The position numbers were made by a program, and so were the translations under genes. From the NCBI GenBank assembly GCA_965224215.1, contig CBDCYS010000068.1, positions 326,398-390,397 of the forward strand: DNA of 64,000 bases. The letters run 5' to 3'. Below, in pieces: positions 7,071-16,675 of the stretch (the first letter of the stretch is position 1; each line of letters begins with the position of its first letter). Source of the DNA: CBDCYS01 sp965224215 (lineage in GTDB: Bacteria > Acidobacteriota > Terriglobia > Bryobacterales > UBA6623). The notes under the pieces are model-generated. The model saw only the letters and a list, made by a program, of their open reading frames with translations. It searched no databases and was not told where the DNA came from.

Positions 7071-8015
7071 ATGAGCAGAACTACCAGGCGCCGCTTCATT
7101 CGCAACGCAATGCTGACAACAGCGGGCGGCTCACTGCCCTCAGTCGGCGGACTAGCCGCCGGCCCTCCCAATCCCAACAAAAAGCGAACGCCGCTGGGCT
7201 TCAGCCTTTACGGCATGCGGAGCCTCGCCACCGGGGCGGCTCTGCGGACCTGCGCGGAAATCGGCTACGACGCGGTCGAACTGGTCCTGAACCCCGGCTG
7301 GCCAGCCGAGCCGAAGTCGTTGTCAGCAGCCGCTCGCAGTGATATCCGCGCGCTGTTGGTCGACCTGAACCTAAAATTGCCCGCGCTCATGGAGCATCTG
7401 TCGTTGCTTGTGGACGAGGCCGAACACCAGCAGAATCTCGAACGCCTCAAGGCAGCGGGGGAGCTGGCGCACGCTCTTTCACCCGGCCACCCACCCGTTA
7501 TTGAAACGACGCTGGGGGGCAAACCCGCCGATTGGGAGCAAGTCAGGCATCAAATGGCCGAACGCCTTCAGTCCTGGGCGAGGGCCGCCGAATCCTCGCG
7601 AACGATCATCGCCGTTAAGCCCCATGTCGGCGGGGCGCTGCACACGCCCGCGGGCGCGCGCTGGCTGCTCGATCAGGTCAGCAGCCCTTGGGTCAAGCTG
7701 GTCTATGATTACAGCCACTACGAGCTGCGCGGCTATGAACTCGAGCAAACGGCTCGGGCGCTTCTGGCTGCCGCGGTTTTCATTCACGTCAAGGATTCCG
7801 CCGGCGACCCAGACAATGTGAAGTTCTTGCTTCCTGGAGAGGGCCGCGTCGACTACACAGAATATTTCCGCCTCCTTCGAGAGCTGGGCTATGGCGGCGC
7901 GGTAGTCGTCGAAGTAAGCGGCCAGATCCACGGACGCCCCGGATACGATGCAGTAGCGGCCGCGAAGCAGTGTTACGCCAACCTGGCTCCCGCGCTGGAG
8001 AAGGCAAGCGCCTAA
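7071..8015 (+). CDS. Tat-exported sugar phosphate isomerase/epimerase-like TIM-barrel protein
   Basis: The 314-residue protein starts with a twin-arginine signal (TTRRRFIRNAMLTTAGG). A xylose-isomerase-like barrel follows from about residue 40: GFSLYGMRS, then IGYDAVEL. Likely metal ligands appear in the C-terminal half: H-containing AVKPHVGG, YDYSHYEL, FIHVKDS and VVVEVSGQI. The start is supported by TGGAGG about 8 bases upstream. Such proteins act as sugar isomerases or epimerases, or are uncharacterised; the Tat signal puts it in the periplasm, folded with its cofactor. It is divergent from the aldolase gene. Confidence 0.82.
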   Translation: MSRTTRRRFIRNAMLTTAGGSLPSVGGLAAGPPNPNKKRTPLGFSLYGMRSLATGAALRTCAEIGYDAVELVLNPGWPAEPKSLSAAARSDIRALLVDLNLKLPALMEHLSLLVDEAEHQQNLERLKAAGELAHALSPGHPPVIETTLGGKPADWEQVRHQMAERLQSWARAAESSRTIIAVKPHVGGALHTPAGARWLLDQVSSPWVKLVYDYSHYELRGYELEQTARALLAAAVFIHVKDSAGDPDNVKFLLPGEGRVDYTEYFRLLRELGYGGAVVVEVSGQIHGRPGYDAVAAAKQCYANLAPALEKASA

Positions 8016-8022
8016 TCGGGGA

Positions 8023-8040
8023 GGGCGGACTTGGCCGCCC
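8023..8040 (+). terminator. Hairpin after the TIM-barrel gene
   Basis: GGGCGG and CCGCCC form a short GC-rich stem 8 bases past the stop codon. There is no T run, so it may instead be a REP-like palindrome. Confidence 0.3.
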
Positions 8041-8095
8041 GTCAAACCGGACTGAACAATCTACCTACCGATGGGAGTATCGCACCCCAGCTCGG

Positions 8096-8101
8096 TATAA
8101 T
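8096..8101 (+). promoter_or_regulatory. Possible -10 box (TATAAT) just before the OFA transporter
   Basis: A perfect TATAAT ends 8 bases before ATG 8110, which would give a leaderless or nearly leaderless mRNA. No convincing -35 hexamer stands 16-18 bases upstream, and no Shine-Dalgarno sequence precedes the ATG. Confidence 0.35.
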
Positions 8102-8109
8102 GCCTCACT

Positions 8110-9849
8110 ATGCCGGGCTGGTTCTCCAAGGAAGCGATCGTTGCCGAACCCGGTTTCAACCGCTGGCGGGTGCCGCCGGCATCGGTGGCCATTCATCTTT
8201 CGATCGGCTCGGTCTACGCCTGGAGTATTTTTAACCCGGCACTCACGAAGACCCAGGGCGTTGTCGTCAGTGCGGCGAGCGACTGGTCGTTGCGCGAAGT
8301 TGTCTGGGTCTTCACCGTCGCTATCGTATTCCTGGGGCTATCCGCCGCGCTCGCCGGAAGGTGGCTGGAAAAAGTCGGGCCGCGCACGGTCGGCTCGGTC
8401 GCCGCGGTTTGCTGGGGAGGAGGTTTCTTCCTCGCCGCTCTCGGGATTCACCTGCACGAGCTTTGGCTGCTCTACCTCGGCTATGGTGTTCTCGGTGGCT
8501 GCGGCTTGGGACTTGGCTACGTCTCTCCAGTCAGCACTCTCATCAAGTGGTTTCCCGACCGCCGTGGGCTGGCTTCCGGCATGGCCATTATGGGTTTCGG
8601 GGGCGGAGCCATGATCGCGGCCCCGCTCAAGGATTTCTTGATCCGCGCGTTTTACCTGACACCGGAGTTTCTGGGGCCTGCCGTCGACCTGGAGCTGATC
8701 ACCGAGGGCGGCAAACGTTTCGCCCGGATTGGGGCAGAGCTTCGGGAGGTAGTCATTGTTGGCGCCAACGAGGTGGGACAGATGGTTGTTCCCGGCCCAC
8801 AGGGAGCCTATGCAGTCGGCACCGGACATGTCGGCGTGACGGAGACATTCCTGGTCTTAGGGGGTCTCTACTTTGTCGTCATGCTCGCTGCAGCTTTCTC
8901 TTATCGGCTTCCGGCCGACGGCTGGATTCCCAAAGGTTGGAAGCCTCCGGCCGCCGAGACGATCAGGAAAAAGATGATCAGCTCGCACAACGTTGGCATT
9001 GATCAGGCTATGAAGACGCCGCAATTTTACCTGTTGTGGATCGTGCTTTGCTTCAACGTCACCGCCGGGATCGGAGTCCTCGGGGTAGCCAAGACAATGA
9101 TGAGCGAGATCTTCGGCTCGACGCTGCCGCACATCGTCAACGCCGGATTCGCGGCAACCTACGTGCTGATGATCAGCGTCTTCAATATGGCGGGGCGTTT
9201 CTTCTGGGCGAGCGTTTCTGATTATTTGGGCCGCAAGTCAACCTACACTATTTTCTTTGTGCTCGGGACGATTCTCTACGCCTCCGTCCCCTACACCGCA
9301 CACCAGGTGAGCGCCTCGCCGGCGACTATCTGGCTGATCTACTTCTACGGCGCGACGATGGTCATCTTCACGATGTATGGCGGCGGCTTCGCGACGATCC
9401 CGGCTTATCTCGCGGACCTGTTTGGCTCGAAGTTCGTCGGCGGGATTCACGGGCGCCTGCTGACGGCCTGGAGCACGGCCGGAGTGCTCGGTCCGCTGGC
9501 GATTACGTCGCTGCGCGAGTTGTCGATCGAGGGCGCGACGCGCGACTTGGCGGACCGTATTGAACCAGCTGTGTTCACTGCCAGCTTCGGGGCGCCGATC
9601 GCGCAGCTGGAATCCTTGATGGCGCAGAAGACGGTTACGATCGCGAAGCTGATGGCGATCGCGCCGGCGGGGACGGTCGACCCATCGAGTACGGTCTACA
9701 ACACTACGATGTATCTGATGGCGGGGCTACTGGTGCTCGCGCTGGGAGCTAATCTGCTGGTGAAACCGGTTGACGCCAAACATCACCTGGACTCAGGTAG
9801 CCTCAATCCCTCGAAAAGTGCCGAGGCGCGACGTGGGGCAAGCTCTTAG
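8110..9849 (+). CDS. OFA-type major facilitator superfamily transporter
   Basis: The 579-residue polytopic protein opens with the OFA (oxalate/formate antiporter) signature: FNRWRVPPASVAIHLSIGSVYAWSIF. It has an MFS loop 2-3 motif (ALAGRWLEKVGPRTV) and, in the second half, GRFFWASVSDYLGRK. It is longer than usual OFA members (about 410-450) because of a soluble insertion at about residues 180-245 between membrane helices. Family members exchange small carboxylates; the substrate here cannot be read from sequence. The last codons and stop (TAG 9847-9849) lie inside a dispersed repeat (9834-9875), so the C-terminal tail may be recent. Confidence 0.85.
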   Translation: MPGWFSKEAIVAEPGFNRWRVPPASVAIHLSIGSVYAWSIFNPALTKTQGVVVSAASDWSLREVVWVFTVAIVFLGLSAALAGRWLEKVGPRTVGSVAAVCWGGGFFLAALGIHLHELWLLYLGYGVLGGCGLGLGYVSPVSTLIKWFPDRRGLASGMAIMGFGGGAMIAAPLKDFLIRAFYLTPEFLGPAVDLELITEGGKRFARIGAELREVVIVGANEVGQMVVPGPQGAYAVGTGHVGVTETFLVLGGLYFVVMLAAAFSYRLPADGWIPKGWKPPAAETIRKKMISSHNVGIDQAMKTPQFYLLWIVLCFNVTAGIGVLGVAKTMMSEIFGSTLPHIVNAGFAATYVLMISVFNMAGRFFWASVSDYLGRKSTYTIFFVLGTILYASVPYTAHQVSASPATIWLIYFYGATMVIFTMYGGGFATIPAYLADLFGSKFVGGIHGRLLTAWSTAGVLGPLAITSLRELSIEGATRDLADRIEPAVFTASFGAPIAQLESLMAQKTVTIAKLMAIAPAGTVDPSSTVYNTTMYLMAGLLVLALGANLLVKPVDAKHHLDSGSLNPSKSAEARRGASS

Positions 9850-9875
9850 CTTGCCGCGTCGACTCTCATGTCGAC
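9834..9875. repeat. Dispersed intergenic repeat R1, copy 1
   Basis: It contains GCAAGCT-CTT-AGCTTGC (9838-9854) and GTCGAC-N6-GTCGAC (9858-9875), two adjacent hairpins. Related copies are at 30061-30090 and 33864-33907. Copy 1 overlaps the end of the OFA coding sequence. Confidence 0.65.
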
Positions 9876-9966
9876 ATTCTCAGGGTTTGGCCCTTCCGAT
9901 GTGGGACGCGCCCCCCCCGTGGCACACGGCTCCGCCGTCCGTAGCAGCGTCCTCAAGGGCAGCAGG

Positions 9967-9986
9967 GTTGGCCTCCGGGCCGACGT
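9967..9986. repeat. Dispersed palindrome R2, copy 1
   Basis: GTTGGCCTCCGGGCCGACGT is the reverse complement of 26852-26871 with one mismatch. It is largely self-complementary and lies just downstream of R1, past the convergent ends of two genes. Confidence 0.5.
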
Positions 9987-10003
9987 ACGGCCCCGCCAGC
10001 AGC

Positions 10004-11689
10004 TTATCGAGACCCAGCCCCCCCCTCCATCGCCGCCCGCCTCTTCGCCAGCGCTAAGTTTTGCTGAATCCGGGGCTCGTTGGGCATCAATCGGTTCGCC
10101 CACTCGAAGTGTTCGAGGGCTTCCCGCGCTTGCCCGCTGTTGAGCAGGTAGGTCCCCATATCATTGCGGATGATTGCTTCCTTCTCGTTCCAATTCGGTC
10201 CGATCGGCATGAATCGCCGGGCAGCGGGACTGGCGGCGACGAAGCTTTTCATGACGTTGAGATCGGGCGGGTCCCACTCGAAAGACTGCGTGAACGACAG
10301 GTGCATGTGCAACAGCGCGCAGACAGCCACGGTGGCCCAGGCCGGCCCGCGCCAGCGATTCCACAGAGCCGCGATCCGGTGGCGATGAAGACCCGCGCCG
10401 ATGAACGCCAGAACCATCCAGACCGGAACGAAGTCGTGAGCGTAGCGTCGCGCCGCCGCAGCGAAGCAAAGGATCGCGAAGAACGCTAGTCCTGAGGACA
10501 CCGCGAGGGACACAGCGAAAAGGGGCAGGTCAATCTCGGGACGTTTCTTAGATCGCAGCACCTTCCACTGCATAAGCGGCCACGATAGAACCGCGAGCAG
10601 CAGGAATGGAGAAATCAAGAAGATCGAGGATACATCTTCCAAGCGAGTTACTTTTTCAGCCGGCGGCCAGCCAACGTGCCCGATCCAAGGAAAGTCCGCG
10701 GTGAGCTGCGGGGGGGCTAGCAAGTAGTGCCGGATGTTCTCGGGTACGCGGCCAAGCTCGAAGGCACTCAACCCTTCCACCGCATCGACGAGGTAGTTGT
10801 CACCATAGTCGAGCGGCGAACCAAAACGCGCTTGGTTGTAGGCCAGAAGCAGCCCGCCGGAAACCAAGATCGGCATGCTGTAGGCCGTGAGATGCGACAG
10901 GGTTGTAGCAATCGAATGCCGGCGAATATATTGTACGGCCAGCAAGTCGCAACCGAGGCCGATTCCATACAGTGCCAGCGGGATGCGTGACCCGACAGCG
11001 ACGCCGATGCCCAATCCCGCAACGAGAGCCCAGCTCCAGGACGCTTTCTCGAGATACCGCAGCAGGGCAAGAACAGCCAGCATCACCCCAAGCGCGGCCA
11101 TCCCGATGCTTTCGTGGTAGACGGTTCCGCGCAGCCCGATCACGGCGGTTGTCGTGCTGAGACCGAACGCCATAACGAACCAGGGGTAAAGGCCGCTTGG
11201 CAGCTCTGGGAAAAAACGCCTGCCCAGTATCGAAATGATCCGCCAGAAGACGAGTGTGGTCAGCCAGGCAATCAACAAACAGGCGACACGATCGCTCAAC
11301 GTCAGGCTGATCAACTTCGCCGCCAGATGAAACAAGGCGGGCACGGGTCCCCACTGCAGGTAGTAGCGGCCCTCAAACGGGATCATGTCGTGGACGTACA
11401 TATCGTCCGGTCGAATGTCGATGTGCAACTGGCCTTTCAGGAATGCGTCCGCCAGAAGGTCGTAGTAACCCATCATGTTGCTGAAGTCGAAGTGACCCCA
11501 GGTGCCGGCGGCGGCATAGATGATCAGGAGGATTCCGGCCCAAGCAGTCTTCTTCGTGATTTTCTGGTCAGCGGCGGCGACGTCTTTGGGATTCCCTGTC
11601 GCTGGGTTCGGTGGCGATTTGGCTGGACGCTCGCTCTTGGCGGCGCGGTCTGCGCTGGGAACCGGCCCGCTCTTTCTTCTCTGGCGCAT
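10004..11689 (-). CDS. Polytopic membrane protein with C-terminal TPR, glycosyltransferase-like
   Basis: The 561-residue protein has a charged cytoplasmic N-terminus (about 45 residues), about ten hydrophobic segments, and a C-terminal helical tail whose last 45 residues form one TPR-like unit (LLNSGQAREALEHFEWANRLMPNEP). It resembles acidobacterial dolichol-phosphate-mannose-mannosyltransferase-like proteins (GT-C fold) in layout, but I do not see an unmistakable GT-C Asp-Glu motif. It is divergent from two clear family 39 paralogues, 126 bases away, so a role with them in lipid-linked or surface glycan synthesis is plausible. Confidence 0.6.
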   Translation of the reverse strand: MRQRRKSGPVPSADRAAKSERPAKSPPNPATGNPKDVAAADQKITKKTAWAGILLIIYAAAGTWGHFDFSNMMGYYDLLADAFLKGQLHIDIRPDDMYVHDMIPFEGRYYLQWGPVPALFHLAAKLISLTLSDRVACLLIAWLTTLVFWRIISILGRRFFPELPSGLYPWFVMAFGLSTTTAVIGLRGTVYHESIGMAALGVMLAVLALLRYLEKASWSWALVAGLGIGVAVGSRIPLALYGIGLGCDLLAVQYIRRHSIATTLSHLTAYSMPILVSGGLLLAYNQARFGSPLDYGDNYLVDAVEGLSAFELGRVPENIRHYLLAPPQLTADFPWIGHVGWPPAEKVTRLEDVSSIFLISPFLLLAVLSWPLMQWKVLRSKKRPEIDLPLFAVSLAVSSGLAFFAILCFAAAARRYAHDFVPVWMVLAFIGAGLHRHRIAALWNRWRGPAWATVAVCALLHMHLSFTQSFEWDPPDLNVMKSFVAASPAARRFMPIGPNWNEKEAIIRNDMGTYLLNSGQAREALEHFEWANRLMPNEPRIQQNLALAKRRAAMEGGAGSR

Positions 11690-11815
11690 TGTTGGGAAGG
11701 GTTTACGGAGGGGGATCGGCTGCTGCGGCGTCTATTCGCCCAAAAATGCGCACTCATTCTATCAAACCATTTGTTTTCCAGCCCTGCCTCAGGGTCGCTG
11801 TTAAGATGGGCTGTC

Positions 11816-13495
11816 ATGGCAGCCGTGCCCAGGCCGAAAATCAGCCCGCAAAAGAATCGCAAGCTCGGGCGCCGCTCGACGGAATCGGAAACTCAAGCAG
11901 TTCGAGATCCGATGCCGCGGTTCGAGACAGCGGCCGCCGTGTTGATCCCCATCTTTGCCCTGTCGGTGCGCTTCATCGGCATCACGTCCGATTTCCCGGT
12001 GCTTACCGACGAGGCTATCTACATGCGCTGGGCTGAGATCATCGAGCACCAGGACCAATGGTTCATCGCGCTGTTGGACGGAAAGCAGCCGCTCAGCTAC
12101 TGGCTCTACGCTCTGCTTCGCTATGCGGACGTCGGTCCGCTGCTGGGAGTTCGCGGCCTCTCGGCGGTCGCGGGAGGTTTGACTGCACTTCTTGTTTATA
12201 CGATTGGCAAGCGCATCGCGGGGCCGGTGGCCGGGCTCGTTGGGGCCCTGTGTTGGGCGATATTTCCGTGGTCGTTCGTCTACGACCGACTGGCGCTGAC
12301 CGAAGCTCTCGTCAATCTTGCGGGGACCAGCATTGTTTACACAACGTTGCTGGCTTTCACGGGAGATCGAGTCAACTGGAAAAGAACAGCGCTGGCTGCC
12401 GTCACCGTGGGCCTGGCATTCTTGCTCAAGGCGACGACGCTGTTGTTTCTGCTTTGCCCGCTGGTGCTCGGCCTGTGGCTCGAGCCGCGGCCGCTGGGCG
12501 CTCTTTTTAGGCGATGGGCGGTGATCTTCGCGGCGGTTCCGCTCGTTTACCTTTTCCTCCAGGCCACTGTGCCGGATGCGCCCGTTCCGGAAACGCACAG
12601 TGTCGTACTCCACCACACCTCACGCATTACGAGTCCGGCGGAACTGGCCTCGGACCCCTTCGTCAACGCACGAAAGAACGTCCCGCCGCTTACCGCCGAC
12701 TTGTTGTATTACTTCCCTTTGCCCGCGTTGCTTCTGATGCTCGGGTCCTTTGTCTTCCTTGTCGTGAAACGCCCGATCATGGCTCTGATCGTGTTGTGCG
12801 TCTCGATTATCCCGATCACCGTGCAGGTCTTCGTGGCGCCGGCTTTCGAGACCCGGTTTGCCTATCCCCACGTGTGGCCTTGGATGCTGGCTCTTGGAGT
12901 CGCTGTCCAGCAATATTGGGGGCGATGGCCGGATACGTCAATGCCTCGCGCCCGGCTAGTCGGAGGCGCGGCGGCATTGCTCATGGCCAAGGTTCCAATG
13001 GCGTTCCTCAGCGCTCGTATTCTGAGCGACCCTGAAAATGAGATTGAACCCGACGATGCCGGCCGGCAATTCGGCTCCTACGTTCACGTTGCGTGGGGCG
13101 TCCCCGAGGCAATCCAGCTCCTGGTTTCCGAAGCTGAGACGCGTGGCGGTTTCGTGTTGCTAACGGACCCCTTCTGGGGCGTCCCGGCGGATATGGCCTT
13201 CGCGTACCTCAACGGACGTCATGGCATTCAGGTTCACGAAGCATGGTGGCTGCAAGTCGAGAATGCTGATGCAGCCATCGTGCCGCGCGGTGAGATCGAG
13301 ATTCTCAAGTCACACTATGAGCGCGTTTCGCGCGGCAAACTGGACTTCCGCAAGATGCCTCGCATCTACTACTTGACCGATACTTTCTATATGTCCCGTT
13401 CGGCCGTTCAAGCGCGGCAGCCCGGGGCCGTGCTGTTGCAGTCGTTTCCCAAACCGGAGGGAAACGAATCGGTTGATGTCTACCGACTAAAATAG
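11816..13495 (+). CDS. GT39-like (ArnT/PMT type) membrane glycosyltransferase, paralogue 1
   Basis: A 559-residue GT-C protein from ATG 11816; the frame is open further upstream, but that region overlaps the promoter of the divergent gene. It shows the first-loop acidic motif PVLTDEAIYMRWAEI (the catalytic-type Asp-Glu), then DGKQPLSYWL and at least ten membrane helices. A soluble C-terminal domain includes GGFVLLTDPFWGVPAD and ends FPKPEGNESVDVYRLK. Such enzymes move sugars from polyprenyl-phosphate donors at the outer face of the membrane. The next gene is a clear tandem duplicate, sharing these motifs and the ending. Confidence 0.8.
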   Translation: MAAVPRPKISPQKNRKLGRRSTESETQAVRDPMPRFETAAAVLIPIFALSVRFIGITSDFPVLTDEAIYMRWAEIIEHQDQWFIALLDGKQPLSYWLYALLRYADVGPLLGVRGLSAVAGGLTALLVYTIGKRIAGPVAGLVGALCWAIFPWSFVYDRLALTEALVNLAGTSIVYTTLLAFTGDRVNWKRTALAAVTVGLAFLLKATTLLFLLCPLVLGLWLEPRPLGALFRRWAVIFAAVPLVYLFLQATVPDAPVPETHSVVLHHTSRITSPAELASDPFVNARKNVPPLTADLLYYFPLPALLLMLGSFVFLVVKRPIMALIVLCVSIIPITVQVFVAPAFETRFAYPHVWPWMLALGVAVQQYWGRWPDTSMPRARLVGGAAALLMAKVPMAFLSARILSDPENEIEPDDAGRQFGSYVHVAWGVPEAIQLLVSEAETRGGFVLLTDPFWGVPADMAFAYLNGRHGIQVHEAWWLQVENADAAIVPRGEIEILKSHYERVSRGKLDFRKMPRIYYLTDTFYMSRSAVQARQPGAVLLQSFPKPEGNESVDVYRLK

Positions 13496-13566
13496 GACTG
13501 GTCTTTTCTCGCGCCGGTCGCCTTCGCGCTGCCCGCGTTTTGACCCGTCGGAGCTCCTTCAAATCC

Positions 13567-15306
13567 ATGCCGAGAAAGAAGGTCAAAGAAGCGGTGCGGA
13601 CCTCACGTCCAAGCGAGGCGCGGGCGCAGGGGACGGCCCGAACCGCGGAGGAACCGCGCCACGCCGAGATAGAGAGTCCGTCGTGGCGCGCTCAAGCAAG
13701 GGCGATGCTTTGGCCCGAGAGCCAATCGGGTGTTTACGTATTGCTCGGCATCTTAGCGCTTGCGCTCTCGCTCAGGGCATTCAAGCTCACGACGTTGCTG
13801 CCCATCCTGGTGGATGAAAGCATCTATTTGCGCTGGGCGGAAATCATTCACCATCAGGGCCAGTGGTTCATTTCCTTGCTCGATGGCAAGCAACCGCTCA
13901 CTTATTGGCTGCTGGCGATTCAGCGAATGATCTGGGACGGTGACCCGTTGGCGGGCGGGCGCATGCTTTCCGTGCTGGCGGGCCTGGGGAGTACGATTGG
14001 CGTTTATGCCACGGGACGGCTGCTCTCGGACGAACGCGGCGGGCTCGTCTCGGCATTCCTCTACGCGTGCTTCCCTTTGTCGATTCTTTACGACCGGCTA
14101 GCCTACACCGAGGGATTCGCGAATTTTTTCGGCATTGCGATGGTCTATACGTCGCTGTGGTGCTTCTCTGAACCCGGCAAGTCTTGGAAGCGCGAGCTGG
14201 TTCCTGGAGCTGCCTTGGCCCTGGCCATGCTGACCAAGCAGACGCTGCTGCTGTTCGCTTTCGTTCCGGTCCTGGCGGCGCTTTGGCGGGCTCGTCAACA
14301 TGAGCGGAATCTGTTCGTCCGGCTGGCGACGATCTACCTCTGCGGCGGCGCTGCGATCGTATTCTGTTTGGTGACGATCCCGGAAGCGCCCACACTCGCA
14401 TCCCACGACGCTCTCTTGCATCACAAGGAGTTCTTCGCGTCCCCGGAAGAAATGCTTGCGGCCCCTTTCGCGGCGGCGGGGACGAACGTCGTGAAACTCG
14501 GTGGCTATATCACCACCTACATGACGTGGCCGGGCGCGCTGGCCGCGCTGGCCGCGCTGGCTTACCTTACCTGGCGGCGGTCGACGGCGGCCTGGGTGCT
14601 GGTGTCGGCTTCGTTGCTGCCCTGGGTCGCTCAGGTTTTCCTGCTCAAGCTGATGTATCCCACGCGCTACCCCTACCCGCATTTTTGGCCCTGGTTCGTG
14701 GTGATCGGCATAGCCGCGGCGGATTTATGGGTTCACTCGAAGCAATGGTTGTCCAGCGAGTCCTGGCGTAAGGTATTGGCGGGACTAGCGACGCTAATGT
14801 TAGCCGTTCCGATGCTTTACCAGGGCTTCGGCATGCTCACAGCTCCGCGTGCCTTTCTCCACGAGCGGGATATTTTCTATTTCATGCGTTCCATTGGTCA
14901 CGTTGGCTGGGGAGCGCGCGAGGCTATCGACTTCCTCGAGCAGGAAGCCGAGCGCGACGGTGGATTCGTTCTGCTGACCGATCCGATCTGGGGCACACCT
15001 TCCGACGCCATGGCTCCTTTCCTGAACGGCAAACACGGCATCCGCGTCTACGAAGCCTGGTGGACCCAACTTTCGTCGAATAGTCCCATCATGCCCCCAG
15101 GGCGCGCCGAGTTGATCCGATCCCATTACGAGCGAACCAAGATGGGGGATATCGATTTCAGCAAAGAAAGCCGGGTCTACTACGTCACCGATACGGCCTA
15201 CTATCCGCCGGATGCGGTGAAGATTCGCCAGCCAGGCGCGACGCCCCTCCGGCGCTTCCCGAAACCGGAGGACGGGCAGTCGATCGATGTCTATCGGTTC
15301 AAGTAG
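13567..15306 (+). CDS. GT39-like (ArnT/PMT type) membrane glycosyltransferase, paralogue 2
   Basis: A 579-residue protein with PILVDESIYLRWAEI, DGKQPLTYWL, ILYDRLAYTEGFANF, GGFVLLTDPIWGTPSD and the ending FPKPEDGQSIDVYRFK, closely parallel to its upstream neighbour throughout. I chose ATG 13567; an in-frame TTG at 13540 would add nine residues. The gap to paralogue 1 is 71 bases, so the pair is probably one transcript. The N-terminus is a long, charged, cytoplasmic extension of about 55 residues. Donor and acceptor are unknown. Confidence 0.8.
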   Translation: MPRKKVKEAVRTSRPSEARAQGTARTAEEPRHAEIESPSWRAQARAMLWPESQSGVYVLLGILALALSLRAFKLTTLLPILVDESIYLRWAEIIHHQGQWFISLLDGKQPLTYWLLAIQRMIWDGDPLAGGRMLSVLAGLGSTIGVYATGRLLSDERGGLVSAFLYACFPLSILYDRLAYTEGFANFFGIAMVYTSLWCFSEPGKSWKRELVPGAALALAMLTKQTLLLFAFVPVLAALWRARQHERNLFVRLATIYLCGGAAIVFCLVTIPEAPTLASHDALLHHKEFFASPEEMLAAPFAAAGTNVVKLGGYITTYMTWPGALAALAALAYLTWRRSTAAWVLVSASLLPWVAQVFLLKLMYPTRYPYPHFWPWFVVIGIAAADLWVHSKQWLSSESWRKVLAGLATLMLAVPMLYQGFGMLTAPRAFLHERDIFYFMRSIGHVGWGAREAIDFLEQEAERDGGFVLLTDPIWGTPSDAMAPFLNGKHGIRVYEAWWTQLSSNSPIMPPGRAELIRSHYERTKMGDIDFSKESRVYYVTDTAYYPPDAVKIRQPGATPLRRFPKPEDGQSIDVYRFK

Positions 15307-15319
15307 GCGGCCGAGGATT

Positions 15320-16441
15320 CTATTCTGCCTGGCGCAAAGCCCGGTCCAGCGCTTCCACAAAGAAGTACTCGCCCCACATCACCGACTCCTGAACGCCGAG
15401 CCCCTTCCTGAGATGGTAGATACCCTCTTTGAGGATTCCTTCCCATCCCGGCGTCCCTTCGGCGCTATAGGGCTCCTGACACAGCGTCAACAGCGTTCGG
15501 CGCGCGGCGCCGGCGTAGGCTGCGCCTTTGATCGGGTCGGGTACGAGTTTGGAAAGAAGCAGGAGCCCGGCGGAAGCAATCGCTCCAGCCGAGGACTCGC
15601 GGTATTGCGGTTCGGCCGCCGGCGTGTCGTAGTCCATCGGCGGGACGCCGTCCGGGGCCGTTTTGCGGATGTAGAAGTCCGCGCAGGCCTGAGCGGTATG
15701 CAGAAAGCGCGGGTCGCGCACCGCCCGATAGGAAGACGTAAACCCGTAAATCGCCCAGCCGAGTCCCCGCGCCCAACAGGAATCGCCGCGTTGGCCCTGA
15801 TGCGTGGACTGGCGCAGGAATTCACCCGACTCGAGATCGAATATGCCCTCATGGGACGAGCTGCCGTCGCCGCGAACGAGCACGCGCTGGGTCGTCAGGC
15901 AGTGTTTCATCGCGACGTCGAGCAGTTGTTTGTCTCCCGTCTGAAGTGCCGCGTAGAAAATGATTCCCACGTTCGCCATGATGTCGATGAACAGCGACTC
16001 AGGTCCGATGAAGGAGCACAAGTATTGGCCCTTGTCTTGCAACCGCAACGCCAGCGTACGCCCCGCCTGGATGACGATGTCATTGAGCTTTGTGTCGCCA
16101 GTCAGCTTGTACCAGCGGTGATAGGTGGAGAGGAAAATGAACCCAAGATCATGAACGTTGCGGTCCATCTTGCGGTGCTCGAGCGGAATCGTGTAGCGCT
16201 CGGCATGCTTCCGCCATTCCGGGTCGCCCGTGCGGCGATGGAAGATCCACATCATGCCGGGGAGGAAGCCGTCGCACCAGTGCGTCCAGGCTTCGCCGTC
16301 GGGCCGCCAGCGCCCTTGCTGGGTGTACATGGGGTAGAAGTCGGGGTCGCGTTCGATCAGTCCGCGCACTTGGTTCTGCGCGAAATCGAGGGTTTTCTCG
16401 AAGGCTGGCTTCCAATCGGATGACGAGCAGAGTTCGATCAT
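15320..16441 (-). CDS. Glycoside hydrolase family 88, unsaturated glucuronyl hydrolase type
   Basis: A 373-residue cytoplasmic (alpha/alpha)6 barrel with no signal peptide. The two acidic residues used by the family are in NVHDLGFIF (D98) and LFIDIMANVG (D153). Other marks are GRWRPDGEAWTHWCDGFLPGM near the N-terminus, STHQGQRGDSCWARGLGWAIYGF, and RESSAGAIASAGLL. Family members hydrate the 4,5-unsaturated uronic acid left by polysaccharide lyases on glycosaminoglycans, ulvan or rhamnogalacturonan. No lyase is close, so the substrate is open. It converges with the GT39 pair at a 13-base gap. Confidence 0.9.
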   Translation of the reverse strand: MIELCSSSDWKPAFEKTLDFAQNQVRGLIERDPDFYPMYTQQGRWRPDGEAWTHWCDGFLPGMMWIFHRRTGDPEWRKHAERYTIPLEHRKMDRNVHDLGFIFLSTYHRWYKLTGDTKLNDIVIQAGRTLALRLQDKGQYLCSFIGPESLFIDIMANVGIIFYAALQTGDKQLLDVAMKHCLTTQRVLVRGDGSSSHEGIFDLESGEFLRQSTHQGQRGDSCWARGLGWAIYGFTSSYRAVRDPRFLHTAQACADFYIRKTAPDGVPPMDYDTPAAEPQYRESSAGAIASAGLLLLSKLVPDPIKGAAYAGAARRTLLTLCQEPYSAEGTPGWEGILKEGIYHLRKGLGVQESVMWGEYFFVEALDRALRQAE

Positions 16442-16675
16442 AAGTCAAACGAGTTTAGCCCAATCGGCGGGCACAAGCAATCTTGCTGGGGGAGTTCTAC
16501 ATTCCGCGGCTGCGACACCTTCTTTGGGGATTGCTGCCTAAACCCAAAAAAAACCAATCCCCCGCTCGGTTACGGATAAATCAGCCCGGGACGGTGGGTG
16601 TTAGCCTAAGCGGGAACAAAGCCCGTTGAAAAGAAGCCGTCGGTCGGCCTCGGGCCACTTTGGGTCCGTCCGCTG

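Noticed and set aside
11114..11815. N-terminal extension of GT39 paralogue 1
   Set aside because: It overlaps the divergent gene and has no family-like sequence. ATG 11816 gives the normal start.
15287..16423. 378-codon plus-strand frame opposite GH88
   Set aside because: The minus strand encodes a clear GH88 with both catalytic Asp.
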